A DNA stretch of 64,000 nucleotides from VMDJ01 sp038144195. GTDB taxonomy: Bacteria > Pseudomonadota > Gammaproteobacteria > Chromatiales > Chromatiaceae. The notes below the pieces were generated by a model. It was not told the origin of the DNA. It searched no databases and worked only from the letters and a program-made list of their open reading frames with translations. Shown here piece by piece: positions 55,134-64,000 of this stretch. Location: NCBI GenBank assembly GCA_038144195.1, contig JAYQNH010000002.1, positions 1,240,001-1,304,000 on the forward strand, written 5' to 3'. Position numbers and translations under genes: made by a program. Each line of letters begins with the position of its first letter. Positions within the stretch are counted from its first letter, which is position 1.

Positions 55134-55552
55134 TTACGCTGAAAGGGCCTGACCGAGTTGGTTTAGGCGAGCTTTCATTTTGTCGAATTCTGGGTGGCTG
55201 CTCAGATCAGATTGAGTGGTATCGAGTAGGGTAGATAGGTCGTCTTGTTGTTTGATGGTGTCGGCATCGAAAGCGGCAATGAGCTCGTGACTGCCTACGC
55301 GGTGGTAGCTTGCTATTACGCTGATCTCGTCATTTGAAGTGTTAACGGTGACTTCCAAGCGGACATCGGGCATTTCACCGTCGCTGTAATAGTCGCTGTA
55401 GAGATCGTAGCTATCGGTTTCCTTTTCGATTTGATCCAAAAAGCAGTAGAACGCTTTTTCACGAGTAGCCCGATCAGTAGTGCGCTGAGTTTGTGATCGG
55501 CAAAGATCTTTTCGAGTTGCCATTCCTGAAATTGGTCGCTGCGATTGTTCAT
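55134..55552 (-). CDS. Hypothetical protein (frameshift)
   Basis: About 138 residues when repaired. ATG at 55552 (MNNRSDQFQEWQLEKIFADHK), then a shift near 55470, and the frame RATREKAFYCFLDQIEKETDSYD continues to 55134. Acidic, soluble; the second half has SYHRVGSHELIAAFDADT. No family recognised. The joining residues are uncertain. Confidence 0.55.
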
Positions 55553-55729
55553 GTTCAACCTCTTAATAATTGATAGGGCATCTTATCGTAGGTTGATTTT
55601 CCTCTGTACTCGTCAAGGCAGGTACTTCCCAGTATGATGGCCAACCAAATTTGAGGTCCAGCGGGCGAGCCGCTGACAAACTGTTGCTAGCGCAGTTTAT
55701 AAGCGCAGCTTGTTGATGAGGAAGTACAA

Positions 55730-56071
55730 ATGGAAGATGGTGTAATCACGATTTCAGAATTGAAAACTGGCGATAAATTCACGTTGGATATGAGCCTACG
55801 TGAGGTGGTTTTCACAAAGCTTGCAGAGCCTAAGAAGTTTTTGATGGAAGATTGGTTCGAGGACGAGCGTGAGGTGTACCTCATGGAAGACCAGATCGAA
55901 GAAGACGAGCCGCTTCACTATGCCTACTCGCCAATGACTTTAGAAGAAGGCATGAAAGCTAACGAAGGTAAGTTTGGTAAAAACCTGGTGATGTTTGATT
56001 TTGTTGGTCGTGTGGTTGAAAGCATCGAGATGGATGATGGAGGCGACGCTGACGAAGATAGTGATGATTGA
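55730..56071 (+). CDS. Acidic hypothetical protein
   Basis: 113 residues with many Asp/Glu, ending GGDADEDSDD. No signal peptide or membrane segment. Motifs: GDKFTLDMSLREVVF near residue 15, KFLMEDWFEDEREVYLMEDQ near 36, KNLVMFDFVGRVVESIE near 83. Family not recognised. Followed by a strong terminator, so a real monocistronic gene is likely. Confidence 0.65.
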   Translation: MEDGVITISELKTGDKFTLDMSLREVVFTKLAEPKKFLMEDWFEDEREVYLMEDQIEEDEPLHYAYSPMTLEEGMKANEGKFGKNLVMFDFVGRVVESIEMDDGGDADEDSDD

Positions 56072-56093
56072 TTCTTCGCTTGTCAGACGCTTA

Positions 56094-56120
56094 AAAAGCC
56101 ACCCTCGCGGTGGCTTTTTT
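56094..56120 (+). terminator. Rho-independent terminator
   Basis: Stem AAAAGCCACC / GGTGGCTTTT with loop CTCGC and T6, ending the acidic-protein gene. Confidence 0.92.
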
Positions 56121-56224
56121 GTTTTTCGGTCTTGGTTTTTATAGCTTATTGAGTTATCTGATGGTGACATTGGTCATTTAGGCGTAATTTAGCCGCATCG
56201 TTCCCCTCACGATTTGGATGCCTA

Positions 56225-57553
56225 ATGGAATCTTCACAAACAGTTTCTTCGATTCCCGATATCGTCATTGTTGGCGGTGGTGCGGGCGGTCTTGAGCTCG
56301 CGACAAAGCTGGGTAACAAGCTAGGTAAAAAGGGTCGCGCACGTATCACTCTGATCGATTCAACACGCACGCACATCTGGAAGCCCTTGCTACATCAGGT
56401 GGCCTCGGGTGCTTCTGATCCTGCGGATCATGCATTGGAATATTTGGCACAGGCGAGTTGGCATGGATTTCAATTCCGCCTAGGTACGATGGATGGCCTG
56501 GATCGTGTGGCAAAGAAAATTCATCTGGCGCCGGTGTATAACGAATCAGGTGAAATGATCATTCCCGAGCGCGAGTTTAATTACGACACACTTGTGTTAT
56601 CAGTGGGTAGCGTGGGTAATGATTTTGGCATCCCTGGGGTAAAAGAGCATTGCCTATTCCTCGATACCAAAGCACAGGCGGTAGGCTTTCAGAAAAAGCT
56701 TTTGGAAACACTGATTCGCGTGAATACCCAGCAGCGCAAGGTCGAGGCGGGTCAGCTCGATGTGGCGATTGTTGGCGGAGGAGCAACTGGCGTTGAGCTA
56801 GCAGCACAGCTGCATCAAGTTACACGCCAACTGACTCAGTACGGTTTAGATGTTGTTAATCCTGATTCGGATATTCGTATCAGCGTGATTGATGCAGGTG
56901 CCCGCGTGCTACCAATGTTGCCTGAACATATCTCAGCGCAAGTGACTCGAGAGTTAGCTAAGTTGGGTATTGATGTGATCAGACATGCAAAAGTGACCAA
57001 AGTCAGTCCAGCAGGCATCGAGATTAATAATGACCAAGTGATTCCTGCCGCGATTTCTGTATGGGCAGCGGGGATTAAAGCGCCTGAGTTTTTAAGCACT
57101 TTGGGGCTTGAGGTTAATCGCATCAATCAGATCAAAGTGAAAAAGAATTTGCTCAGCGAGTCAGATGACAACATCTTTGCGATGGGGGATTGTGCCGCTT
57201 TTCCAGTTGATGAAAAGGGCATGTCGGTTCCGCCACGTGCACAAGCAGCTCACCAGCAGGCAAGCTTTGTTGTTCGAGCGATATGTCGTCGACTTCGCGG
57301 TAACTCAGAGATTGGTGAATACGTGTATCGCGATTTTGGCTCACTGATTACCTTGGGTCGTTACAGCACGGTGGGTAGCTTGATGAGTGATCTGACCGGT
57401 AGCGTGAAGGTCACCGGATTTTTTGCACGCTTGGTCTATTTGTTGCTCTACAAAATGCATCAATATGCACTGCATGGCTTGATTCGAACAGGCTTGCTGA
57501 CGTTGACGCAACTACTTCGTCGTACGGTAGATCCATCAATTAAATTGCATTGA
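56225..57553 (+). CDS. ndh: Type II NADH dehydrogenase (NDH-2)
   Basis: 442 residues. FAD-binding VIVGGGAGGLELATKLG near 15; NAD-binding VAIVGGGATGVELAAQL near 180; FAMGDCAAFP near 318. C-terminal amphipathic region (about 395-442, KVTGFFARLVYLLLYKMH) attaches it to the membrane. It passes electrons from NADH to quinone without pumping protons. Confidence 0.92.
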   Translation: MESSQTVSSIPDIVIVGGGAGGLELATKLGNKLGKKGRARITLIDSTRTHIWKPLLHQVASGASDPADHALEYLAQASWHGFQFRLGTMDGLDRVAKKIHLAPVYNESGEMIIPEREFNYDTLVLSVGSVGNDFGIPGVKEHCLFLDTKAQAVGFQKKLLETLIRVNTQQRKVEAGQLDVAIVGGGATGVELAAQLHQVTRQLTQYGLDVVNPDSDIRISVIDAGARVLPMLPEHISAQVTRELAKLGIDVIRHAKVTKVSPAGIEINNDQVIPAAISVWAAGIKAPEFLSTLGLEVNRINQIKVKKNLLSESDDNIFAMGDCAAFPVDEKGMSVPPRAQAAHQQASFVVRAICRRLRGNSEIGEYVYRDFGSLITLGRYSTVGSLMSDLTGSVKVTGFFARLVYLLLYKMHQYALHGLIRTGLLTLTQLLRRTVDPSIKLH

Positions 57554-57638
57554 TCGCTGGGGCGCTGCAACGGTGCGCTGTCGGTGTAAGATACGCCAAT
57601 TGATATCGAGCTGAACTTTTCAGCGGCAACCGAGGCCA

Positions 57639-58667
57639 ATGCACATGCAAGAACTGACAATAACGCGCCCTGACGACTGGCATTTGCACCTGCGCGATGG
57701 CGATATGTTGAAAGCGGTTCTTCCCGATACGGCACGTCAGTTTGCTCGTGCGATTGTGATGCCTAATCTTAAGCCACCGGTTCGTAAGGTTGCTGAAGCG
57801 AGCGCTTACCGTGATCGCATCATGGCGGCTTTGCCTGAAGGCATGACATTCGAGCCGTTGATGACCTTGTATCTGACGGATAACACCACACCTGATGAGA
57901 TCGCAAAGGCTAAAGAAAGTGGATTTGTTAAAGCGGTTAAGTACTACCCAGCAGGTGCAACGACAAATTCGGACTCAGGTGTCAGCGACATTCTAAAAGT
58001 GACCGATGCACTTGAATCGATGGAGTCGGTTGGGTTGCCTTTATTGCTACATGGTGAGGTAACGAGCGCAGATATCGATATGTTTGATCGTGAAGCGGTG
58101 TTTATCGAGTCAATCCTAAAGCCGCTGATCGATAAAATGCCATCGCTGCGTATCGTGCTTGAACATATCACTACCAAGCAGGCGGCTGAGTTTGTGACTA
58201 ATGCGCCAGATCATATTGGTGCCACATTAACACCACAGCATTTGCTCTATAACCGTAATGCGATGTTCCAGGGTGGCATTCGTCCACATTACTACTGCTT
58301 ACCGATTCTGAAGCGCGAAAATCATCGTGAAGCCTTAGTTGCTGCAGCCACTAGCGGTAACAAAAAGTTTTTCTTAGGTACCGATAGCGCACCTCATGTC
58401 ACCGGTGCTAAAGAGGCCTCTTGTGGTTGCGCAGGTATCTATTCGGCCCATGCAGCGATCGAGTTTTATGCAGAAGCTTTCGAAAAGGCCAATGCGCTGG
58501 ATAAATTAGAAGCTTTTGCAAGTCACTTTGGTCCGGACTTTTATGGTCTGCCTCGTAATACAGACACGATCACTTTAGTTAAAGAAGAACACACCGTGCC
58601 GGCAACTCATGCAGCAGGTGTAACGCCGTTACGCGCTAATGAAACCTTAGCTTGGAAGATGCGTTAA
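57639..58667 (+). CDS. pyrC: Dihydroorotase
   Basis: 342 residues (340 from ATG 57645). Zinc ligands in DDWHLHLRDGDML near 12; carbamylated Lys in AVKYYPAGATTNSDSGV near 100; VILE-like HGEVTS near 136; GTDSAPH near 247. Third step of pyrimidine synthesis. The end overlaps the convergent DUF2237 gene by four bases. Confidence 0.95.
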   Translation: MHMQELTITRPDDWHLHLRDGDMLKAVLPDTARQFARAIVMPNLKPPVRKVAEASAYRDRIMAALPEGMTFEPLMTLYLTDNTTPDEIAKAKESGFVKAVKYYPAGATTNSDSGVSDILKVTDALESMESVGLPLLLHGEVTSADIDMFDREAVFIESILKPLIDKMPSLRIVLEHITTKQAAEFVTNAPDHIGATLTPQHLLYNRNAMFQGGIRPHYYCLPILKRENHREALVAAATSGNKKFFLGTDSAPHVTGAKEASCGCAGIYSAHAAIEFYAEAFEKANALDKLEAFASHFGPDFYGLPRNTDTITLVKEEHTVPATHAAGVTPLRANETLAWKMR

Positions 58668-59041
58668 GCATTCTTCGGTATATCGACTGCGTACATCAAC
58701 AAGGTATCGAGATCGACGATGTCGAGTGTCTTTTTATGCGTTGCTGCCAAGACGACTTTAGGCGCGCGCCCCTCTAGGTGAGCTTCTTTCCATCGTGCCG
58801 CACATAAGCACCAATGGTCTCCCGGTTTTAACCCAGGAAAGCCGAGTGCAGGGCGGGGTGTCAACAAATCATTCCCTTGGTCTAGGGTATATTGCAGAAA
58901 AGCATTATCAACAACAGCACATACTGTGTGTTGCCCACGATCTTCTGATTCGGTTTGGCAATAACCATTGCGGTAAAAGCCAGTGAGAGGTGACTCACTA
59001 CAGAGTTGCAGTGGTTGATCTAAAACATTCAGAGCTGACAT
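58664..59041 (-). CDS. DUF2237-family protein
   Basis: 125 residues. Family features: SPLTGFYRNGYCQT, DRGQHTVCAVVDNAFLQYTLDQGNDLLTP, FPGLKPGDHWCLCAARWKEA and a C-terminal VVLAATHKKTL. Four conserved cysteines suggest a metal site. Function unknown. ATG at 59041. Confidence 0.85.
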   Translation of the reverse strand: MSALNVLDQPLQLCSESPLTGFYRNGYCQTESEDRGQHTVCAVVDNAFLQYTLDQGNDLLTPRPALGFPGLKPGDHWCLCAARWKEAHLEGRAPKVVLAATHKKTLDIVDLDTLLMYAVDIPKNA

Positions 59042-59092
59042 GGTGATGTGCCTGTTTCCAAAAACACCCCAATAGTAGTCAGGATGCGCGCA

Positions 59093-59121
59093 TAAAAAAA
59101 CCGAGCATTTGTGCTCGGTTT
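59093..59121 (-). terminator. Minus-strand terminator
   Basis: Stem ACCGAGCA / TGCTCGGT with loop TTTG, preceded on the plus strand by A7, so the minus transcript ends in U7. It follows the small gene at 59143. Confidence 0.85.
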
Positions 59122-59142
59122 CTAAGTCCTTTGGTGTCTTGT

Positions 59143-59307
59143 TCAGCTTTTACGATACGCTTCAAAAGTTGAAACGTTATCTTGCTGCCAGGCTTTTTTT
59201 ACAGATTGCTGTTTTCTTTTATTTTCTTCAAAAATCTTGGTTAGCTTATCGGCAAAGTCATCTGAGCGAGCGAGCACCACCAGCTTATTCGTTTCTAGAT
59301 GTCCCAT
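59143..59307 (-). CDS. Small basic hypothetical protein
   Basis: 54 residues (MGHLETNKLVVLARSD, then EENKRKQQSVKKAWQQ and EAYRKS). Lys-rich, helical. ATG at 59307 has AGGA 10 bases upstream, and a terminator stands directly after the stop, which together support a real gene. No family recognised. Confidence 0.5.
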   Translation of the reverse strand: MGHLETNKLVVLARSDDFADKLTKIFEENKRKQQSVKKAWQQDNVSTFEAYRKS

Positions 59308-59638
59308 CTGTCATGTCCTAAAAGAGTATTTTGTTTTAAACGCTGGATACAACTTTTAGCGCCGGGAAAGCAATTGTAAGTATTTGTTTGCATGTGTAAA
59401 CCTATTGATTTATAAAAACTTTTAATAAACTATAAAATAAAGCTATATAAAACAGTATGTTAGCAAAACATAATGTATCAATAGCAATTAAATCAATAAG
59501 TTAGCTTGTTGTGGCGCACACAATTTATCGTGATTTTTATTTAAAGCTATTCCACTCAAAACCGATAAAACCCGAGATTATTGATATTAGATAATCGTTT
59601 TAATTTTAGAGCAGAGGAAATATTGAGTAAGGTGATTT
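59308..59638. other. AT-rich non-coding gap
   Basis: About 330 bases, very AT-rich, without a plausible gene. An inverted repeat GATTAT / ATAATC at 59576-59596 lies 43 bases before the next gene and could be an operator. No other element recognised. Confidence 0.5.
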
Positions 59639-59908
59639 ATGAATGACTCCGAAATGTTTGAATTTCTTAGAGCTAACCAAGATAACTTTTTAAACCTACC
59701 CGTTGAAAAAATCATTGAGAGATTTGTGTATCTGACTTCCATTCAAGACAAGTCTTGTGAGTATGATCATCGTAGGCTTGATGCTGACATGGTTATCTTA
59801 ATGCATGACGCAGCTCGCATGCATAACCGTCCAGAACTTCGCAAAATTGCAGATAGATTTAGTGATCTTCTAAAGAACTCATATGGCCGCAGCATTATCA
59901 GTATTTGA
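59639..59908 (+). CDS. Hypothetical protein
   Basis: 89 residues (MNDSEMFEFLRANQDNFLN, DHRRLDADMVILMHDAARM). Mostly helical, soluble, no known domain. AAGGTG sits just before the ATG. It stands alone in AT-rich flanks, so it may be acquired DNA. Confidence 0.6.
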   Translation: MNDSEMFEFLRANQDNFLNLPVEKIIERFVYLTSIQDKSCEYDHRRLDADMVILMHDAARMHNRPELRKIADRFSDLLKNSYGRSIISI

Positions 59909-60115
59909 CATTTCTCGATTCTTATCACGCATAAAGACTTTGCTTTTTATATTTATCATTTATTCGCGTTGCTCTTTTTTTGCAAATTATACTTTTCTTT
60001 ATAACTTCAGAAGTTATTAAAGCATTTCAAGTGCATTGGAGTTCATTGGATGACGGTGGTCAGTTAACCGTTTCATGGATATAGTTCTCAGTGACTTCCG
60101 TTAGCTGAGTTTTTT

Positions 60116-60766
60116 ATGCGTTATGAACCACCAGCCCATCATGGATTGGATGTTATTTATCAAGATGCACATTACTTGGCGGTGAATAAACCGGCAGGGC
60201 TGTTGTCTGTGCCTGGTCGTGGCCCAGAAAAGGCTGATTGCATGGCATCTCGTGTCAATCTTGAATATCCCGAGGCATTGATAGTGCATCGTTTGGATAT
60301 GTCGACATCGGGTGTGTTGCTGATGGCACGTTCCTTAGAAGCTCAAGCTGCGATGGGAAAGCGGTTTGAATATCGCGAGGTTGAGAAAACCTATATCGCC
60401 CGAGTTGCGGGTGAATGTCCGCTTGTTGGTGATATTGATTTGCCATTGATTACTGACTGGCCGAAGCGCCCTCGTCAAATTGTGGATCATGAGCGAGGTA
60501 AGTCGGCTTTTACCCAGTATGTGCGACTTGATTATTCCGAGCAGGATGGTGTTAGTCGCATCTGCTTGTATCCTAAAACCGGTCGCAGTCATCAATTAAG
60601 AGTCCACATGGCGTCTAATGGTCATCCTATTTTGGGTGATGAGTTATATGCACCTGATGAGTGGGTTGACGGGCAATCTCGACTTTATCTTCATGCGCAG
60701 TCATTACGATTTGAGCATCCTTTCACGAAAGAGCCGCTGTTAATCGAGTCTTTATCGCCGTTTTAA
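60116..60766 (+). CDS. rluA: Pseudouridine synthase RluA
   Basis: 216 residues; E. coli 219. YLAVNKPAGLLSVPGRGPE near 21, catalytic Asp in VHRLDMSTSGVLLMA near 60, LPLITDWPKRPRQ and TGRSHQLRVHMASNGHPILGDELYA near 158. Modifies U746 in 23S rRNA and U32 in some tRNAs. ATG at 60116. Confidence 0.92.
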   Translation: MRYEPPAHHGLDVIYQDAHYLAVNKPAGLLSVPGRGPEKADCMASRVNLEYPEALIVHRLDMSTSGVLLMARSLEAQAAMGKRFEYREVEKTYIARVAGECPLVGDIDLPLITDWPKRPRQIVDHERGKSAFTQYVRLDYSEQDGVSRICLYPKTGRSHQLRVHMASNGHPILGDELYAPDEWVDGQSRLYLHAQSLRFEHPFTKEPLLIESLSPF

Positions 60767-60840
60767 TTCGATTGGTGGTTGAGTCTATCAGCCTGCCTGC
60801 TTGATAATGATGCGGTAATCAGTATGACTCGGGAGTCATT

Positions 60841-61686
60841 GTGAAGTTATCGGTCGAACAGTTTCGCCAGTGGGAACATAAAAAGGTCACCCTCGTGGGC
60901 ATGTCAGGTGTAGGAAAAACCTACATCTCTAGCATGCTGCGCTCGTCGCAATGGTTCCATTACTCAGGTGATTATCGAATTGGTACGCGTTATCTCGATG
61001 AAGCCATTCTCGACATGATCAAAAGTAAGGTAATGGAAGTGCCTATCTTAAATGAGCTACTGCGTAACGATTGGATTTATATTCGCAATAACATCAAGGT
61101 CTCAGATTTGGGTCCGGTGTTGTCGTTTGTTGGCAAGTTAGGTAATCCGACGCTCGGTGGCGTTGAGTTGGACGATTTCCAGCGTCGCCAAGATTTATAT
61201 CGTCAAGCTGAGGTTGCCGCGATGCATGATGTGCCTGGCTTCATTGAGAAAGCGCAGAACATTTATGGCTACAAACATTTTGTTAACGATGTGGGTGGCT
61301 CGCTGTGTGAGCTTGATGATCCTGCGGTCATGGATGTTCTCGATGAGAACACCTTGATCCTTTACATCCAAGTGACTAACGAGGAAGAAGAGCAGAAGTT
61401 GATTAGTCGTGCGCAAAGCGCACCTAAGCCTTTGTATTATCGACCCGAGTTTTTGCTTGAGCAGTTAGATATCTATCTCGCTGAGAATAACTTGGAGTTT
61501 GCTGCTCAAATGGATCCTGATGAATTTACTCGCTGGGTATTTCCACGCTTATTCCATTCGCGTGTGCCTCGTTACGAAGAGATCGCTAAGCGTGGCTACA
61601 CAGTAACCTCACAAGAGGTGTCTGCGGTAAAGAATGAGGCGGACTTTTTGGCGTTAATCGAAACTGCGATTGCTCGTCAGTCATAA
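60841..61686 (+). CDS. P-loop ATPase of unknown role
   Basis: 281 residues, GTG start with GGGAG upstream. Walker A LVGMSGVGKTYISSML near 19; the next segment YSGDYRIGTRYLDEAI resembles small-molecule kinases. No clear Walker B signature found; ILYIQVTNEEEEQ near 175 is a candidate strand. I do not recognise a named family. It ends 15 bases before metA and is probably in its operon. Confidence 0.7.
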   Translation: MKLSVEQFRQWEHKKVTLVGMSGVGKTYISSMLRSSQWFHYSGDYRIGTRYLDEAILDMIKSKVMEVPILNELLRNDWIYIRNNIKVSDLGPVLSFVGKLGNPTLGGVELDDFQRRQDLYRQAEVAAMHDVPGFIEKAQNIYGYKHFVNDVGGSLCELDDPAVMDVLDENTLILYIQVTNEEEEQKLISRAQSAPKPLYYRPEFLLEQLDIYLAENNLEFAAQMDPDEFTRWVFPRLFHSRVPRYEEIAKRGYTVTSQEVSAVKNEADFLALIETAIARQS

Positions 61687-61701
61687 CCTAAGGATTGAAT
61701 T

Positions 61702-62769
61702 TTGCCGATTGTTGCACATAATAACTTACCCTCATTTGATCGTCTTAGAGGCGAGGGTGTTGCTGTGCTTGCGCCAGAGCGTGCAAAGAATCAGGATATT
61801 CGTGAGCTGCATATTGGCTTGTTGAACATGATGCCGGATAAGGCGTTAGAAGCGACCGAGCGTCAGTTCTTCCGTTTGGTCGGCGAGAGCAATCCGATTG
61901 CTCAGTTTTATGTGCACCCTTTTACCTTGCCATCATTGCCGCGAGGTGAAGAGGCGCGTGCTTATATTGAGCAGTACTACGAAACCTTTGAGCAGATTCG
62001 TGAGCAAGGTTTAGATGCCTTGATTATCACTGGTGCGAATGTGGTCGGATCTGACTTATCGAATCAGCCTTTTTGGGAACCACTGAAAGAGGTTGTCGAT
62101 TGGGCTTATGAAAATGTGACCTCAACCTTGTGCTCATGCTTGGCTACGCATGCGGTGCTTGAGTTCCGCTATGGGCAAAAACGCCGGCCGCAACTAGCAA
62201 AGGTTAGGGGTGTGTATCCGCATCGTGTTGTCGATCAAGCGCATCCACTTATCTCTGATGTGAATACGCGATTTGATGTGCCTCATTCACGTTGGAATGC
62301 AGTTGATCGAGATCAATTTGATTCGGCAAAGCTGCGCGTCTTGGTTGAAAGTAACGAAGTGGGTGTGCACTTAGCAACAAGTCAAGATGGCTTCCGTTTT
62401 GTGTTCTTCCAAGGCCATCCAGAGTACGACACAGTTTCGTTACTCAAGGAATTTAAACGTGAGGTTGCGCGATATGCTGCCGGTGATCTTGCGCAGTTCC
62501 CGCCGTTCATTGCGAATTATTTTGGTGAACAAGAAAAAGCCTTGGTGCGTGAATACATTGCAGATTTGAAGCTGGCTAAGGCGCAAAAATCACCATTACC
62601 GGACTTCCCAGAGCACTTGCTCACGCCATCACTGGATAACACCTGGCATGATACCGGTGAAGCGATTGTTGGTAATTGGATGGGCTTGGTTTATCAAGTT
62701 ACCAATAACGACAGAAAGCTGCCGTTTATGGATGATGTTGATCCCGATAACCCATTGGGTCTGGCTTAA
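61702..62769 (+). CDS. metA: Homoserine O-acyltransferase, MetA family
   Basis: 355 residues, TTG start at 61702 after AAGGATTG. Catalytic Cys in CSCLATHAVLEFRYG near 152 (the MetA nucleophile position), His in VPHSRWNAV near 194-200 and Glu in QGHPEYD near 240. Activates homoserine for methionine synthesis; succinyl versus acetyl donor cannot be decided from sequence. Partner lysC lies elsewhere in the window. Confidence 0.92.
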   Translation: MPIVAHNNLPSFDRLRGEGVAVLAPERAKNQDIRELHIGLLNMMPDKALEATERQFFRLVGESNPIAQFYVHPFTLPSLPRGEEARAYIEQYYETFEQIREQGLDALIITGANVVGSDLSNQPFWEPLKEVVDWAYENVTSTLCSCLATHAVLEFRYGQKRRPQLAKVRGVYPHRVVDQAHPLISDVNTRFDVPHSRWNAVDRDQFDSAKLRVLVESNEVGVHLATSQDGFRFVFFQGHPEYDTVSLLKEFKREVARYAAGDLAQFPPFIANYFGEQEKALVREYIADLKLAKAQKSPLPDFPEHLLTPSLDNTWHDTGEAIVGNWMGLVYQVTNNDRKLPFMDDVDPDNPLGLA

Positions 62770-63095
62770 GCCTTTTTCACAAACTCTGATTTAAGTCCCA
62801 TCGCGCCAACGCCTGGGATTTTGCAGTCAATATTGTGATCGCTATCAACGAGGCGAATATTCTTCACCTTGGTGCCTATTTTGATACCGCTAGAGCTGCC
62901 TTTTACATTCAGGTCTTTGATGACCACGATCGTATCGCCGTCTTTTAAAAGGTTGCCATTGGCATCACGCACGAGTAGTTCGTCATTCGTATCAGTGTTT
63001 TCGCTTGGTGACCATTCGTGTGCACACTCGGGGCAGATCATCATTTCGCCATCTTGATAAGTAAATTCAGTTTGGCATTGAGGGCAAGGAGGTAA
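62766..63095 (-). CDS. YjdM/PhnA-type zinc-ribbon protein (start unclear)
   Basis: Zinc ribbon (LPPCPQCQTEF, ICPECAHEWSP) and the SH3-like domain (DANGNLLKDGDTIVVIKDLNVKGSSSGIKIGTK segment). The first ATG is at 63044 but the first cysteine pair lies upstream of it at about 63085; no ATG, GTG or TTG is in frame there, so the true start is not visible, perhaps because of an indel. Function of YjdM is unknown despite its old name. 3' end overlaps the metA stop. Confidence 0.8.
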   Translation of the reverse strand, partial: LPPCPQCQTEFTYQDGEMMICPECAHEWSPSENTDTNDELLVRDANGNLLKDGDTIVVIKDLNVKGSSSGIKIGTKVKNIRLVDSDHNIDCKIPGVGAMGLKSEFVKKA

Positions 63096-63263
63096 TGTGT
63101 CGATAGATGATCCGCGTATTTCGTGAAGCGGCTATCTTATCAAATAGCATCCAATAATCTGGACGTTGAGTTGATCTTTATCAGTGATGGTCTGTTTTTA
63201 GTCATCCAGTGATGCTGTGAATTAGCGATAATGACTCATCGTTATTGAATCCCCCTCATTCCC

Positions 63264-64000
63264 ATGCAGTCCCCCGAAAAATCTGGCAGCAAAGCGTTGT
63301 CTTTTATTCCCGACTTATCGGTCGTTGAGCGTCAAGCGCTTCAAGCAAAGACGGCGACTTCGTTTGCGATGGATGTGCAATTTTGTGATCGACTTCATGA
63401 TGGCTCGCATGGTCCTGAGTTAACGGTCATTCCGGCGGGTGTTTTTGAAATGGGCTCAGCAGAGCATGAGTTTGGTCATCGAGCTGATGAAGCACCTATG
63501 CACTACCAACAAATGCTCGAGCCTTTTGCGATAGGCACGGTGCAGATTACCGCGGAGCAATTCGAACGATTCACAGATGCTACTGATTGGGTATGGAGTT
63601 GGGAGTTGATTCGAAGTGAGGGGCGACATCCGGTGATAAATATTCGGCATGGCCAGTCAGAGGACTTTTGCCGTTGGTTGAGTGATGAAACCGGGCATGA
63701 TTATCGTCTGCCGAATGAAGCTGAATGGGAATATGCCTGCCGCGCCGGTTCATCTGATGCCTTTGCCTTTGGTGATTCGGTGAGCTGTAAAAATGTACAT
63801 TTCCGCGCAGCTTTTCCTTATGACGAAGAGAAGCAAGGTAAGCGTTTTATTCTGCCGAAATGTGCGCCAATCGCTAAAACTATCGAAGTTGGTCAGTACC
63901 CAGCGAATGTTTGGGGTCTGCATGACATGCATGGCAATGTCTGGGAGATGACGTCGTCTAATTACAGTAAGTCGTTAGCGAATCTTTCTCGGCATCATCC
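63264..64000 (+). CDS. Formylglycine-generating-enzyme (FGE/SUMF1)-like domain protein, 3' end outside window
   Basis: 245 residues seen; continues past the window. FGE-sulfatase features: VIPAGVFEMGSAEHEFGHRADEAP near 65-85, FCRWLSDETGHDYRLPNEAEWEYACRAG near 150, and NVWGLHDMHGNVWEMTSS near 225. The active-site cysteines of true FGE would lie beyond the end, so activity cannot be judged. The first 50 residues are not typical. No signal peptide seen. Confidence 0.85.
   Translation, partial: MQSPEKSGSKALSFIPDLSVVERQALQAKTATSFAMDVQFCDRLHDGSHGPELTVIPAGVFEMGSAEHEFGHRADEAPMHYQQMLEPFAIGTVQITAEQFERFTDATDWVWSWELIRSEGRHPVINIRHGQSEDFCRWLSDETGHDYRLPNEAEWEYACRAGSSDAFAFGDSVSCKNVHFRAAFPYDEEKQGKRFILPKCAPIAKTIEVGQYPANVWGLHDMHGNVWEMTSSNYSKSLANLSRHH

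Overview
The window is a stretch of chromosome from a gammaproteobacterium that very probably oxidises reduced sulfur. The order recA-recX-alaS-lysC-csrA-tRNA-Ser(GCT), with mutS/pncC beside recA, is a classical gammaproteobacterial arrangement. The sulfur lifestyle is inferred from a rhodanese-tusA-dsrE2 sulfur-transfer cassette, a three-subunit cytoplasmic sulfite dehydrogenase (soeABC), siroheme genes (cysG and a CbiX-like chelatase) and further rhodanese-type proteins. Base composition looks close to half GC. I cannot name the genus; a Thiotrichales-like or other free-living sulfur oxidiser is a guess.

Layout. 1-7.3 kb: end of pepN, CbiX-like chelatase, an S24-like domain protein, an ATM1/HMT-type ABC exporter, cca, a NarX/NarL-type two-component pair and a rhodanese. 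7.3-12.9 kb: cysG, divergent rhd-tusA-dsrE2, a LysR regulator, a PerM-like membrane protein and a DUF2892 protein. 13-19 kb: phoH, bcp, a GFA-family protein, ogt, an AEC transporter and uup. 19-24 kb: soeABC. 24-29.5 kb: trhP (yegQ) and the amino-acid ABC transporter aapJQMP. 29.5-36 kb: DUF3549, ycgN, xerD, dsbC, mutS and a cupin. 36-42.7 kb: pncC, recA, recX, alaS, lysC, csrA and tRNA-Ser. 42.7-48.5 kb: acyl-CoA synthetase, ldhA, umuDC, and a hup/tRNA-Arg segment present twice, one copy being degenerate. 48.5-53.9 kb: a small island bounded by tRNA-Arg 3'-end repeats, carrying an apparent zinc-uptake operon (porin, His-rich ZrgA-like protein, ABC ATPase, FtsX-type permease, DUF3299 protein, Zur-like regulator, small exported protein). 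54-64 kb: yebC/yeeN, small unknowns, ndh, pyrC, DUF2237, rluA, a P-loop ATPase, metA, yjdM and the start of a formylglycine-generating-enzyme-like protein.

How it works together (inference): rhodanese, TusA and DsrE2 would pass sulfane sulfur in the cytoplasm toward sulfite, which SoeABC oxidises at the membrane, sending electrons to quinone. Siroheme synthesis may serve a siroheme sulfite reductase encoded elsewhere. The island would add outer-membrane, periplasmic and inner-membrane zinc capture under its own Zur.

Caution on sequence quality: at least 20 otherwise intact genes, including essential alaS and cca, are broken by single-base indels, many in homopolymers. The simplest reading is residual sequencing error, so broken genes are annotated over their reconstructed full span and the break is stated. 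One in-frame stop (dsrE2) does not fit the indel pattern.
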